Shown: piece by piece, positions 1 through 11,648 of the stretch
Position numbering within the stretch: position 1 is the first letter of the stretch
How the letters are laid out: each line of letters begins with the position of its first letter
Assembly (NCBI RefSeq): GCF_014805685.1
Contig: NC_060896.1
Coordinates: 10,318,889-10,382,888 of the forward strand
Length of the DNA: 64,000 nt
Direction of reading: 5' to 3'
Source: Silurus meridionalis
Lineage: Eukaryota > Chordata > Actinopteri > Siluriformes > Siluridae
Position numbers and translations under genes: made by a program
Notes under the pieces: model-generated
What the model was told of the DNA's origin: nothing
The model's database searches: none
What the model saw: only the letters and a program-made list of their open reading frames with translations

Positions 1-1640
1 TCCTGTCCATCCAATGAATCCTGCCCAATGAAAACCTCAAGCTCCACCTTCTGTCTTTTACTCAATGCCACTGTCTCTAAACGATACAACATCGCAGGTA
101 TTACCACAGTCCTATAAACTTTCCCTTTCACTCTCACAGATACCCTTCTAACACAAATCATTCCTGCCACTCTTCTCCACCCACTCCACCCTGCCTGCAC
201 TCTTTTCTTTACTTCTCTAACATACTCTCCATTACTTTGCACTGTTGACCCCAGGTACCTGAACAACTCCACCTTCTCCACATTTTCTCCCTGCAACCGC
301 ACCACTCCACTGCCCTCCCTCTCATTCACACACATGTACTCTGTCTTACTCCTACTGACTTTCATTCCCTTTCTCTCCTGCACATACTTCCACCTCTATA
401 GGCTCTTCTCAACCTGCTCCCTACTCTTACCACAATTCACAATATCACCCGCAAACATCATAGTCCATGGAGACTTCTGTCTGACCTCGTCCGTCAACCT
501 GTCCATCACCACTGCAAACAGAAAAGGGCTTAGAGCCTATCCTTGATGCAGTCCAACCTCCTGTTGTCCTCATAAATGTCCTGCACCAGCCTCACATACT
601 TCTCTGCCTCATCTGACTTCCTCATCCAGTACCACCATACAGCACCCTGTCCTAAGCTTTCTCTAAATCCAAAAACACACAATGCAAATCTTTCTGACCT
701 TCTCTATACTTCTCCATCAACATTCTCAAAGCAAATAATGCATCTGTGGTGCTCTTTCTCAGCATGAAATTATAGAATAAATAAACTTTCTTTCGGCTTC
801 TCCCGTTAGGGGTCGCCACAGCGGATCATCCGCATGTTTGATTTGGCACATGTTTTTACGCTGGATGCCCTTCCTAACGCAACCCTCCCCATTTATCCGG
901 GCTTGGGACCGGCACTGAGAGTGGCTGGGGATATAATAAATAATATTCATAATGTTGCTCACAGATGGTCACCTCTTCTCTCAGCCTGGCTTCCACTACT
1001 CTTTCCCATAACTTCATGGTGTGACTGATCAAATGTATTCCCCTGTAGTTACTGCAGGTCTGCACATCTCCCTTATACTTAAAAACCAATACCAGCACAT
1101 TCTATCTCCATTCCTTATGCATCATCTCACCTTCCAAAATATTGTTGAACAACCTGGTTAAAAACTCCACTGCCATCTCTCATAAACATCTCCCTGCTTC
1201 ATGTCATCTGGTCCAACCAAATTTCCACTCTTCATCCTCTTAATCGCTGCTCTCACTTCCTCCTTACTAATCTTATCCACTTCCTGCTTCACCATCTCCA
1301 CACCATCTAACCTTCTCTCTCATTTTTCTCATTTATCAGCTGCTCAAAATACTCCTTCAATCTTCTCAACACACTCTCCTCACTAGTCAACACATTTGCA
1401 TATCCATCCTTTATTGCTCTAACTTGCAGCACATCCTTCCCAGCTCGATCCCTCTGCCTGGCCAATCTGTACAAATCCTATTTTTTGTTCCTCATATGCC
1501 TTATCCTGGGCTTTTGCTACACCCCTCTTCACCTGCTGCCACATCTCCTTGTACTTCTGCCTACTTTTCTCCTCTCTCTGCCGATCACAATTCTGTTTTG
1601 TCAAACTCTTTCTCCTTTGCTTCACGGAAAAGCAAAACAA
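1..1640 (-). mobile_element. RTE-like LINE, copy A (reverse transcriptase region, broken)
   Basis: Read on the minus strand from about 1640 down to 1, broken frames encode the linker between endonuclease and reverse transcriptase (rich in K, R, E and Q, 1419-1673), then the start of the RT domain (ERVVEARLRE), then the later RT region near 300-540. The same stretches are readable in copies B (18.2 kb) and C (61.5 kb). The copy is disabled by several stops and shifts and by a nested insertion at 785-930. Its 3' end lies outside the window. RT motifs of the type DLEKAYDR and FADD in copy B point to the RTE clade of non-LTR retrotransposons; that assignment rests on recalled family features. Confidence 0.8.
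785..930 (-). mobile_element. 146-base SINE-like retroposon sharing the LINE 3' tail, nested in LINE copy A
   Basis: On the minus strand it begins near 'ccccagccactctcagtg' and ends with 'ctaacgggagaagccgaaag', the same short tail that follows the stop codon of the RTE-like LINE. It is flanked by near-identical 13-base direct repeats at 772-784 and 931-943 (12 of 13 match, pattern ATANAATAAATAA). LINE copy A continues on both sides, so the insertion is younger than the LINE copy. The shared tail suggests mobilisation by the LINE machinery. No tRNA-like promoter boxes were recognised in its head. Confidence 0.75.
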
Positions 1641-2977
1641 AGACATAAAAACAGAGACGAAACAGTTCAGCAATGAGAAAAGAGGGCAAGGAATAGACAG
1701 AAAAAAGTGGATTGGAGAAACAATGCTGAAGTGTGTGAAATGTTTGGGAGCTTAAGTCTGGATTGGTCATATGTGATGGCTATGGTGGTTGCTGACATTT
1801 GTGGTTTCCAGCTGACTGAAATCTGAAGTTATTAGTCACACAAGCCATATTCAAACTGTGACATAAAGTCTTTTTAACTATCTTCCTCTTTTTAGGTTTT
1901 TGTAAAACAACAACAACAAAAAAAAAACCAAATAGAATGTTGACGTTTTTTGTCTAATCAACTCTTCTGCTTCTCCCACCTTTCATATAGATGATGGCAT
2001 GGTCTTAATGTATATACCTGTATGACTGACAGAATGCTGACTCGTTTATACAATGAACGGAGGCACAACAAGAGAAGAAATAGCTTCTATTCACGTTAAG
2101 AGATTATTAAGCTTACTTGTTTAAGAAATCTCACCTAGGATCAATAATTTATAGAATCAATCCTCTTGATACTTTAGAATCGATAGATAAGGATCTTGAG
2201 AATGCATATCCAAAAATATAGTAATCTAAGGATAAGGTATTAGTTGAATTTGCTCGTTTGAAGTCAATATCTTTGTAAACACATTTACACACATCCAGCA
2301 GCACAACAGGGATATGAACTTCTTTTGCCCTGAAATTGCAGGATCTTTTTAATGAATACCAAATTTCATGTATGAAAATGTTCATATAAACAGTTTTATA
2401 TGAATACAGTTCATACTGTGTCATGTACTTTTCCTCTGGCTTTTCTGGTTTCATGCCAAAAATATGATACTAAAGTGCAATACTTAAGTGCCTTTAGGTA
2501 TGTCAGGGTGTGTATGTGTTGCTGGGTTAGTGATGGACTGACATCATATCCAGGTGAGACCGCAACACTGATCTAGATGATCTACTGAAAATGTATGACG
2601 TAACTCAATGCAATATTACAATATCACTATGATGATATTATAATATTAATCACAAATAACCAGCCAATAATTCATTTATTTTGTTTTCTGCTTTTGAACA
2701 TTCGATTCATTTTGTTATATTTATTTTCACTATCTTTGGACCCTGCACAGGAAGAATACGTTTTTAAGAAAGGTTGGCTGGAGACCTCCTGCTGCTATAT
2801 GACAGCTCACGACAGGTCTCTTTCCTGCCATAGGCAATGTCTGGGAAATTAATTCAGAAGTGGAAAAAAATAGAAGAAGAAACAAACCAGCACCTCTGAC
2901 CCTCTCTCATCTGACAGAAAGATAGCATGCTTTACAAAGGGAAGAGCTATGAGGTTGGCTGCTTTGCCTAGAGCACT

Positions 2978-2980
<3 letters not shown>

Positions 2981-3043
<63 letters not shown>

Positions 3044-3046
3044 CAC
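2981..3046. repeat. (AC)n microsatellite
   Basis: About 33 near-perfect AC units with one GC interruption near the end. Confidence 0.97.
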
Positions 3047-3425
3047 CTACAATATTAATTAAACAAAAACAATGCTGCTTTCCATCACATTTTTGATATA
3101 TTATTATATTATGCTTTTACTTGTAAAGTGACCATCAGGAATAGCGTAAATTAAACTCAATCTTATGCAAGCTTTTCTCTAACACTATTCTTGTAAGCTG
3201 CTATAGAGAAAGCTTCATTGAATACACTCCAAGTGCACTCTTTATATACCCTCAAAAGAAGCTCACACTACCTGAAGGGGTACCACAACACAAAACCTGG
3301 CAGAAAGACCACAGAAGTTTTTCTCTTCAGTGTACTATTATAGTATGAATGCTTTTGTTTTCTGTTTTCTTTTTCTTACTTTTGGACTCAGAAGCAACAC
3401 GAGTGGGAGAATCTTGTCTCACAGC

Positions 3426-3428
<3 letters not shown>

Positions 3429-3486
<58 letters not shown>

Positions 3487-3494
3487 CACACACA
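3429..3494. repeat. (CA)n microsatellite
   Basis: About 32 CA units with a single CG interruption; it creates a spurious polyhistidine-threonine reading frame. Confidence 0.97.
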
Positions 3495-3654
3495 TACAAC
3501 ATAATTTCTTCATCAAACACACATAAACACTATACTGTATATCTAGAGATAAAGACATATTATATGGTCCTATTTTGCTCTGTAGACTTCAAGAGTTACA
3601 TTTTTATAGCGTTTGTTATCTTGCGTACCAGTGTAAATTTATTCATTGCTAGAG

Positions 3655-3735
3655 ACTCAAAGCACTTTTGTACATCGCTCTGGATAAGGGCGTCTGCTTA
3701 ATGCCGCAAATGTAAATGTAAATGTAAAATGTAAA
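3655..3735 (+). mobile_element. L2-clade LINE or SINE 3' tail
   Basis: The sequence contains 'ctctggataagggcgtctgc' followed by repeated AATGTAAATG units. This is the conserved 3' stem-loop and short tandem tail of fish L2-type LINEs (UnaL2-like) and the SINEs that use them. No body upstream was recognised, so the copy is probably strongly 5'-truncated. Confidence 0.75.
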
Positions 3736-4909
3736 TATTTTGCATTCATTTTTTATTTACAATTTACAAATTACAAATAATTATAACTTGTAATTTATAA
3801 CACATTGAGTGGACAGTAGAATCTCTGGAACATTCACACAGATTTTCAGAGATTTTTAGTATTTGGTTTGTCCTCTTTTATTATTAATGACAGCGTGCAC
3901 TCGAGCTGGAACAGACTCCACAAACCTCATGATCCATTGCAGATCAAAACCATTGAGGGGGCCGTCTGAACACGCTTCAATAGAAGAGATTAGGCAAGAA
4001 AAAAAATCTGACCTTTTTATACAAAGCAGTTATCATGGTCAATATCACACATTTGCCTACATTAAAATAGATGCCCAGAAATAGTGCAGAATCCTGGATA
4101 TTACATACAATACTTTCTTTCTTGTAAATACTTTACAATTCCTAGATCTTTTTAAATTACATAGAAAAAAATAAAAGGTTTTCAATATAGTTTCAGGGGA
4201 ATTTCACTCTGTCATCAATGGATCATCAATGCCAATACAACAAGGTTCGATATAATCGAGTCTAAAACCAGACCAGGGTCGCTAGGAAGATTCTCAGTCA
4301 GATTCAGACTGCAGCAAATGTGCTAAGTGTGAAAATGGAATATATATGGACTCTATGTATCTGTATAAAAAAAACAGGTCACCCTCCATGCTGGACCCAG
4401 AAAAAAGCTTTGAGGGCGCTAATGATGACAGCTGATCGTTTCTAGAAATGGTGCTATTAATGACATTAAAGACCTGCAGCAGAATGTCTAAAGCAATAAA
4501 TGAGGTGAAGCACAGCCTCATGTTCTGATGGCATTCCTGTGAGAAACACTGAAAGCTTTCAGATTGGATCTCAATTCTTTCTCCCCTCATTCTCCCTAAT
4601 AGCTATGACAATGGCCAACAAGGGCAGCTGCCAAATTGGACAAATACTCAATGGGAATCAAATGAGGTCTATTTCTTTCTCTATCTCTCTTTCTCTTTTT
4701 TGTTCAGAAATGACCAGAGAACCGTCTGATTTGATGAGAATCATTGAGGCCTGGGGTTTGAAACATCTAAGTGTCTAAGCGTCCTACTTCACTGTTAAAT
4801 TCAAAATATTCTTTTAGAAAAAAATTATTTCTAGGCATACAGTATAATAGACAAGGATATCGAAGATATTACAAAAAATAATACATGACCTATCAAATGA
4901 TCCATTGTA
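3736..4909. other. No gene seen; AT-rich intronic sequence
   Basis: No frame here shows a domain or splice-flanked exon. There are no long repeats apart from short A-rich tracts. Confidence 0.4.
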
Positions 4910-5265
4910 TACTATAGAGACAAAAGTTTGTGGAAACCTGACACCAAGATTCATGTGTTTTTTAACATCCCGTTAGACATGTTCCCATTTGCTGTTATAA
5001 TAACCTCCACTCTCCTGAGAGGATATTCCACTAGATTTTGAAGTGTGGTTGTGGAGATTGTAAAATTTGTGTTTATTTATGTGTTCAGTAATGTAGGTGA
5101 GGAAACTTGGGGTTCAGTCAGTGTTCCAATTCATTCCAAGGGTGTTCACTAGAGTTGAGGTCAGAGCCCTACAGCAGGTCACTCACGATCTTCTACTACA
5201 AACCATGTTAACCATACTGTATCTTCATGGAGCTGGTTTTGTCACAGGGGCATTGTTATGCTGGT
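4910..5265 (-). mobile_element. Degraded Tc1-like element remnant (family 1)
   Basis: It starts with a terminal-repeat-like 'ctatagagacaaaagtttgt' and contains, on the minus strand, the decayed Tc1 transposase region around the DLNP motif (complement near 5155-5175) and an 'atcttcatggagctgg' segment shared with the remnants at 31.7 kb and 60.2 kb. No open frame survives and the inner end is missing. Confidence 0.7.
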
Positions 5266-6079
5266 GTATTTGACTGCCTTATTAATGTAATTATTTAAAA
5301 AAGAAATAATGACTGTTACAAGGATCTAATCCAAGATGTGACGGTGCGATGCAGTTTCATAAAATAAATCTCTTCTTATATATAAAATTACTATTTCAAT
5401 GTTTAGATATGTTTGTTACTAAATTGCAGTGAGGAATACTGCCCAAGCTAATCTTATAGAAAATTAGCTTATACCTTCTGACCAATCAAATTTGAGAATT
5501 CAGCAGCACTTTGATGAAACTGTTATATCTTTTCATTCAGCACAAAATTACCATTTACACTGTAGATAAAGCATAATATATATTATAGTACTCATGCCTT
5601 GTACTGTATATTTGTCTGTGTGTGTTTAGGTGTGTGTGTTCTTACAATCCTACCTTTCCAATGGACCTGGGAAAAGGTGCACGCTGGTTCTCAGGCACAA
5701 ACATGGGTGGCACCAAAAGGGACCTCTTCGACCTGTAAGGTGTCATCTTTCCGACACCCAGGATCTCCTGCACACCAAAACACAGACAAAAAATATTAAA
5801 CACACAATCTGCTTTCATAAGAAACTATTTCGATTGTATTAAAGCTTGCGATTGCAGTGCTGCCTTTGTCATTTATATAATTTGCACTGCATTTAAAACA
5901 CTGTTAATGAATTTGCAATACATGCTGCTAATTCTGTAGCTCAAATGTAATTCAATCAATCAAAAGAAAAACAAATTATGTGTGCACACAAACTAACTAA
6001 ACTGCCAGTGACTGGAGGAGTCTCTCTCTCTCTCTATCTCTCTCTCTCTTTGAGAGTGATGACCTGTTTAGACATTAAC
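5266..6079. other. No gene seen; AT-rich with a short CT tract
   Basis: A CT-rich tract lies near 6021-6048. Small frames at 5599-5842 have no recognisable domain. Confidence 0.4.
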
Positions 6080-6430
6080 AACACTCTCCCTATTCATCCT
6101 CTTAAAAATCTACTTTACGCGAAGGCCATTTAATTAGCCGCTGTATACCCCTTCCTTTTTCAAAGCAACCCATTATAACAATCTGGAATCTGCTGCGGCT
6201 GTCACAGAACAGTAGCCAGAGTACAACGTAGCACTTATTTCATTAATTAATTTTTTCCATTCCCGATCAATGAGCTCATCTAGGTCATTAAAAGTGGTCA
6301 TTAAAGCAAGTCCGCCTATTTCACCAGTCGCACTTGCTTTGAGTGGACGTGTAATTAAAAGGTGCCTCCCATTCACAGAAACTCAAACAAAGCTAATGAT
6401 GTGCTGCAAAGGTCCATTGTTATGTCAGTT
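6080..6430. promoter_or_regulatory. Candidate conserved non-coding element (unproven)
   Basis: This is non-repetitive, of balanced composition, and rich in ATTA/TAAT homeodomain-type cores (for example near 6130, 6240 and 6355), with a minus-strand frame at 6173-6376 that has no recognisable domain. Such properties are common in vertebrate intronic enhancers, but the call is inference only. Confidence 0.25.
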
Positions 6431-6740
6431 TCCTAATGGACTGAGCGTTTGTTTAAGCTTTTCCAGCACACTGAGCAAGGAAAACTATGAAACGGACCAG
6501 CAAATAAAGGAGAGAAGAGAGCAAAACCAGGTGAACAATAGGGTGGTGTGTGTGAAGAGGAAGACCACTGTCCGAAGAGGCCTCCATGCTCTAAAATGCT
6601 AATAGTTTAAATGTCACGGAGCGCGTTTCATATCCTCTTGGTGGTGCGCTCTATTTCAACGCACAAAAAAACCCCTCTAAAATCTAAAAATGCCTTGCTT
6701 GGAACTGTGATTGAAAGCTGGCTGATATACAGGGAATACA

Positions 6741-6743
<3 letters not shown>

Positions 6744-6782
<39 letters not shown>
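6744..6782. repeat. (GT)n microsatellite
   Basis: About 19 GT units immediately upstream of the hAT-like element that starts at 6787. Confidence 0.95.
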
Positions 6783-6783
<1 letters not shown>

Positions 6784-6786
6784 TGT

Positions 6787-7751
6787 TAGGGCTGTTGCCA
6801 TTGATTATTTTAGTAATCAAATATTTTACCAATTATTCCAACAATTATTCGAGTAATCGGATAAGAAGTACTTATCAATAATAAATATAAAAGAAAAAAT
6901 AAGTCGAGTCTATTAAAATTACCGTAATTTTTTTCTTGAAAAAAAAAAAATATATATATATATATTGTTGAAATTGCATATAAGAATATCTGTCAAAACT
7001 AAACCCATTTAGTGCATTTAATTGCCATATTACATCAAAATGCAAATACAAACATATGCATAAAAAAAAAAATCATACATAAAAATATATTGTTTTAGTT
7101 TGAAATTAACCCCAAACTCTGGAAACATTCTGTCTCTTTCTTTGGCCTAAATCCTATGAAGTCCGTTTCCACCACATTTTTTCAGACTTTTTTCTTGTAA
7201 ACATTCAACATTTCTGGTGCATCCACTGGTAATCATGTTGTCGCCCTAAAGTTTGAAGCTGTTGGTGTATGAACGAAGCCTCCTCTGCGTCATCTCATTT
7301 CGTCTTCTTGAGAGCTGATTGTTAGACAGAGCTCTCTCCAGTGATCGGAGGCTTAGTTTTATCCCATGCGATTCTGTTGATTGTAGCCTATTTTTTTTCA
7401 ATGAGTAAAGCTTTCTGACACTACAGAGGTGAAGCTGCCCGATTGGCTAAAATTATATGAATTAGGAATTAGGCAAACTTTTTATTTAGTGTGGCAGAAA
7501 TTGGCTTCCATATGAATCTTCTCGCCCCTTGCTGTGTTCTCCTTGTTCCTCCATTTTTACTTTTGCAGCATCTTCTGTGTTTACCTGTCCAGAGTGCTCC
7601 AGAGTTAAGTAGGTGGTGCATCAGTAATAATGGTCCGTGGGACACTCAGTTTAGTTTAGTTTAGTTTAGTTAAATATACTAAAATAATTTGATTTGATGA
7701 ATTTTTGTAATCGAATTACTTGAGTTACTTCGAGGAATCTTTACAGCCATA
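6787..7751. mobile_element. Non-autonomous hAT-like DNA transposon (about 965 bases)
   Basis: The left end reads 'tagggctgttgcc' followed by AT-rich 'attattttagtaatc' motifs; the right end reads 'ttacagccata' preceded by 'gtaatcgaattacttgag'. The ends form an imperfect terminal inverted repeat (TAGGGCTGT against TATGGCTGT) with mirrored TAATCGA motifs, a pattern seen in fish hAT elements. The interior has no transposase frame. Flanking 8-base duplications are at best imperfect (gtgtctgt and gtgtggct). Confidence 0.6.
7649..7671. repeat. (TTTAG)n short tandem repeat
   Basis: About four and a half TTTAG units inside the hAT-like element. It is not the telomeric TTAGGG unit. Confidence 0.8.
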
Positions 7752-9631
7752 GTGTGGCTCTGTGTGTGTGGGTGTGTGTGGATGTGTAGCTTTGGAGAAA
7801 GGCACACCTGTACATGCTTAATGTCATTTATTTGCATCTAAATTCAATAAATCAAGTAATCAGCTTCTCTACTGGCAGCAGCTTGAAGCTGTCTTCTCTT
7901 CCTCAGCCGTGCTTGGGTCTCTCATTTTCTTGCGTCTTTGTCATTTCATGCAATTAGAATCCTTCAGGCCATCAGTGCAAATTATATTTGTCACTCATGC
8001 CATCAATGCCACGCTGAAACCGAATGCATTAGCACGGAGGCAGTGACCCATGTGAGTTTGTTCTGCCTATGCAGCTCAGTCATTCAAACATATGCCCATA
8101 TAATAACTGGCAAAATCCTACAGCAGGAAAAAAATAACGACTAACAGTGATTCATAATGTGTAATGTTTTTAGATCAGAGAGTTGAAAGAGAAATTTGTG
8201 TTCAAACTAATCTAAAAGGATTGGAGGTAAAGCAGTGAGGTAGTCTACCACGAGCAAAGACTGCACCCTTTAGTGACAAATCCACCAGTTTGAATAGGAC
8301 AAAAATCCTGGTTGCTCTCTGGTGATAAGAGTTTGAAGGGTTGTTACCAAGTGAAGTGATAGCAGTTTAGCAAACATAATGATCACTATCATTACTTTCA
8401 TCATCAGCATTCCATATATAAGTGTGTGTTTGCTTTTTGTACATTTAAGGAATGGGAGGAATTACATTGGCATCTTATCAGCTAGTCTAGACATCTGAAT
8501 TGGCTCTATAGAAAAACAATCAACAAGGAACAAAGACTGATGCTTTGAGTTTGCATAGATTTAAAGGTTAACTAATTGTCAGGATTATGGACTCAAACTA
8601 CACTTCATCATCAACCACTGAAACTGAGTCATGTGTAATATGTGGACTATTATCAACCAGCAAATGCTTGATAAGAGACCCTTCAAACCATCACTTATTA
8701 AGCAGGAAATAATCTAATGTCCAACATGCTCGGTCTTTTTAAACGTATCATTATATCTGGTAAACTATTTCAGTTCTCATGCCTTGTACATGTTTGTAGT
8801 GTGATCCTTAAAACTAACCACTCCCTTCAGAATAGAAATATTCCATCATAAGATCAAGATGATCAGTCTAAAGAACTTTGTATCAATTTGCCACAGCATT
8901 AGGGCACTACCGGTTTCTCCTTTAATTCGTTACCCATCTGTGTATATATTAAAATTAATTGATAGCCAGGTTTTTAATCATTTGAGTGAAAGATTGGAGT
9001 GATTTAGAGGACTAATAATTTAGTTGCCTGTGTATTTAGCAAGCTCTATGTGTGTGGACACAATAAGACCCTTACTTTCCTATTTGGAAAACCTGCGATG
9101 GCTGAAAGTCCCAATCAATTGATGAGTCACTCATCACCCTCAGCAAACACGTTCCCTATGCAAAACTGCATTGACAAATCTTATGGCAAGGCATCTTTCC
9201 AGGCAATGTTTCGATGTGTCTTTTCTATGATTATAATTTACATTTCATTTGTCTGAAACCTGCTTGTAAGCACCGAAGTCAGCAATTACCCAGTCAGTTT
9301 TGCTGACATGACTGAAAATAAGTGAAATTGGAGCACCTCATAATCAGTTTACCTGCAATTACTTTTTTTTTTTACCTCTAGAACTTTCTGCGTATGTGTG
9401 GCCAGGATTAAATATGCTGCACCGGAAGGACCTGGTAAATCATGTACATTTCAATGCAGTGATGAATAAAACAGCTCTGTGATGGAGCAGTTTGAAAAGA
9501 GGTAGTTGGCTGGCTTCATATTTTTCAGAGGATGTATGTGTTAATATTCACCCTCCCTGTTTGGTAGCTATTGTATAACAGGGCAGAGCCTTTTATTCAA
9601 TAGTACTCTTACTTCTGTAAAATATAATTTT
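7752..9631. other. No gene seen; unique-looking AT-rich sequence
   Basis: No recognisable repeat, exon or RNA gene. Frames at 7938-8144 and 9050-9256 lack domains and splice context. Confidence 0.4.
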
Positions 9632-9651
9632 TTATTAGAGTTTTCTTGTTG

Positions 9652-9732
9652 TAACCCCAGCTACTCTCAGTGCAAATCGAACGTGTGGAGGATCCGCTGT
9701 GGCGACCCCTAACAGGAGAAGCCGAAAGAAAG
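9652..9732 (+). mobile_element. 81-base mini-retroposon with LINE tail and 20-base target duplication
   Basis: The insert begins 'taaccccagctactctcagt' and ends 'aggagaagccgaaagaaag', so it carries the head and the tail of the SINE-like element at 785-930 but lacks the middle. It is flanked by a perfect 20-base direct repeat, TTATTAGAGTTTTCTTGTTG, at 9632-9651 and 9733-9752. That is the signature of target-primed reverse transcription. The near-perfect flanks suggest a fairly recent insertion. Confidence 0.88.
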
Positions 9733-9752
9733 TTATTAGAGTTTTCTTGTTG

Positions 9753-11239
9753 CTAACACAAGTTACAAGTAACCATTTTCTTAAAGGTATGAAAACAATT
9801 TCTCTTGCATCAGAATCAAAATTCAGCTTCAGATAACACACAACACCTAGCAAACACAAAGACTACTCCACTACATAGAGAACACCAGTGAAATCAATTC
9901 ACATCTCTATTACAAAAAACGGGGCTAACTTAGATTTAAGCTAAGTTATAGTGTGTTAGCAATTGAGAAAAAACTTCATTATGTGGTCAACAGCACAATC
10001 AACAAAGCTTGATACAACATCATTCTGATATTTATCTGTCATATTTATCTTCTGGTGAAATATTTATATTGTAATGGAAGTGCTTTGTTATAGGATGACC
10101 TCAATCTCTAGGGAATAAGGACTCACTGGGTCATTAACAAGGGTAAAGATGATAAAACAAAGCTCTTACTTGAGGAAAAAACAATTAGTTTTAGTGTCAG
10201 GGTCCATAGTAGTAGTATTATTAATTACACAACAAGAGACAGAAAGCATAAAGCAGAAGCAGAATGCATGATATCAGTAAACATACAATTACCCAAAAAT
10301 CAAAGTAATGATATGGCGGATAATTGTGTCTATTCATGCAGGCACATCTGCTTGTTGGCAGGTGTTTCCTGAGCTCACTTTTATGCAGCTAGTCAGAACA
10401 AACCTCACACAGCTCCCAGCATGCACTGGCACTTATTATACCAAACAGCACAAAAGTGTCAGTGCAGTCAGGAGAAAACAGGATAGAAAGTCAGTTGAGT
10501 AAGTTGCTGGTACAAACAGTAATTTGTTGTTACAAACAGAGTGCGGGACTAAAGCAAAATGTCAGGGGAAAAAAAATACATCTCTGGCTTTACTGTTCAT
10601 TTCTGTTCCATTTTATTGTTTCATCTTTGCTGTCTAAAAACAAAAAAACAGCAGATCTTTATAAATATCTTCTGGCTTTGGGTCTATCTTCTGCTCTTTC
10701 AGTATCTTGCGTACCCATATTCCTGCTGTTCACAAAAGCACAGCAAACCCGACATACATGCTGAGGAAGCAAAAAGAAAAAAAAAGAAAAACCATGACAG
10801 CCCATTTATTGTCACTGAAAAAAAAAAAAACATTATTTGAGAGGGAAAACAACAGCATCTCTGGAGCTGAGCTTTCATTCGCATTGGTAGCTGGGTGGCT
10901 TTTGTCCTTGCTGTGAGACTGCGCCTGGCTGCAGCAGTATGCCAGGCTGCCAGAGCCCAGAGGCTGTCAGGATGACAGAGAGAGTAGAGTTGGTGGAGGT
11001 GGAGAAGTGAAGCGATTTGTTTACAGCGCCCCATGCTGTCACCCCAACACGTTGTCGCCCCAGTGCTGCTCAGCAGAAGACGCACAGAGGGCAGGTCCAA
11101 TGCCCAATACGACATGGAAACAAGACACAATGCATCCGGCCTGAACAAACTAGCCCCTGCTCTCCTAATAGGCTACCCCTCAAGAGCAGTGTACACATTT
11201 CAAATGTCACATAAAAAGGCCCGGGGGCTGCTTAGTGGT
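9753..11239. other. No gene seen; includes a spurious 149-codon frame
   Basis: The minus-strand frame 10699-11148 is open but contains phenylalanine runs made by poly-A tracts and no domain. The 10.86-11.16 kb part is comparatively GC-rich and non-repetitive. Confidence 0.4.
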
Positions 11240-11520
11240 ACATTGCAGAATGCTTCCTCCTTGTTTTACTCGCCTTTGGTTATTACATCTATACAAATCA
11301 CACGCTTAATCATAGCCGTGTAATGTTGCATGATTGGCTGAGAGGCATTCTCTGTCCCTTAGTTGGCCTGGGCTAAATGGCATGCTTGAATGGCACAGCA
11401 TCAGTCCTGAAATGCAATTCACCTTAGCTGCTATTCCATCCTTGCGTCCTTGGAAAATTAAGCAATATCTCTTCCCATAATGGGAGTTTATGTTATTTTC
11501 ATCAGCTGGATAAAAGGTGC
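11240..11520. promoter_or_regulatory. Candidate conserved non-coding element (unproven)
   Basis: Non-repetitive sequence with balanced composition and many short transcription-factor-like words (CTTAATCA, GATTGGCTGA, AATTAAGC). It resembles conserved intronic elements in style only; no comparison was possible. Confidence 0.2.
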
Positions 11521-11608
11521 AGAGGAGAGAGTGATGGCTACTCTAGTTGAGATGAAACATTTTTGTTAGAGAAATGAGCAAATCCTGGAGCAATGAAACT
11601 TTAAAACA

Positions 11609-11610
<2 letters not shown>

Positions 11611-11644
<34 letters not shown>
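11611..11644. repeat. (CT)n microsatellite
   Basis: About 17 CT units. Confidence 0.95.

Positions 11645-11648
<4 letters not shown>

Larger units (their letters stand above)
1641..3654. other. No gene seen; AT-rich sequence with CA repeats
   Basis: Apart from the AC tracts listed separately this is AT-rich, non-coding sequence. A weak match to a common fish dispersed repeat ('gatggactgacatcatatcc') lies near 2530-2560. The minus-strand frame at 2149-2454 has no recognisable domain. Confidence 0.5.

Noticed and set aside
7649..7671. Interstitial telomeric repeat
   Set aside because: The unit is TTTAG, not TTAGGG.
10699..11148. 149-codon minus-strand open frame
   Set aside because: Phenylalanine runs from poly-A tracts, no domain, and no splice or start context; probably chance.
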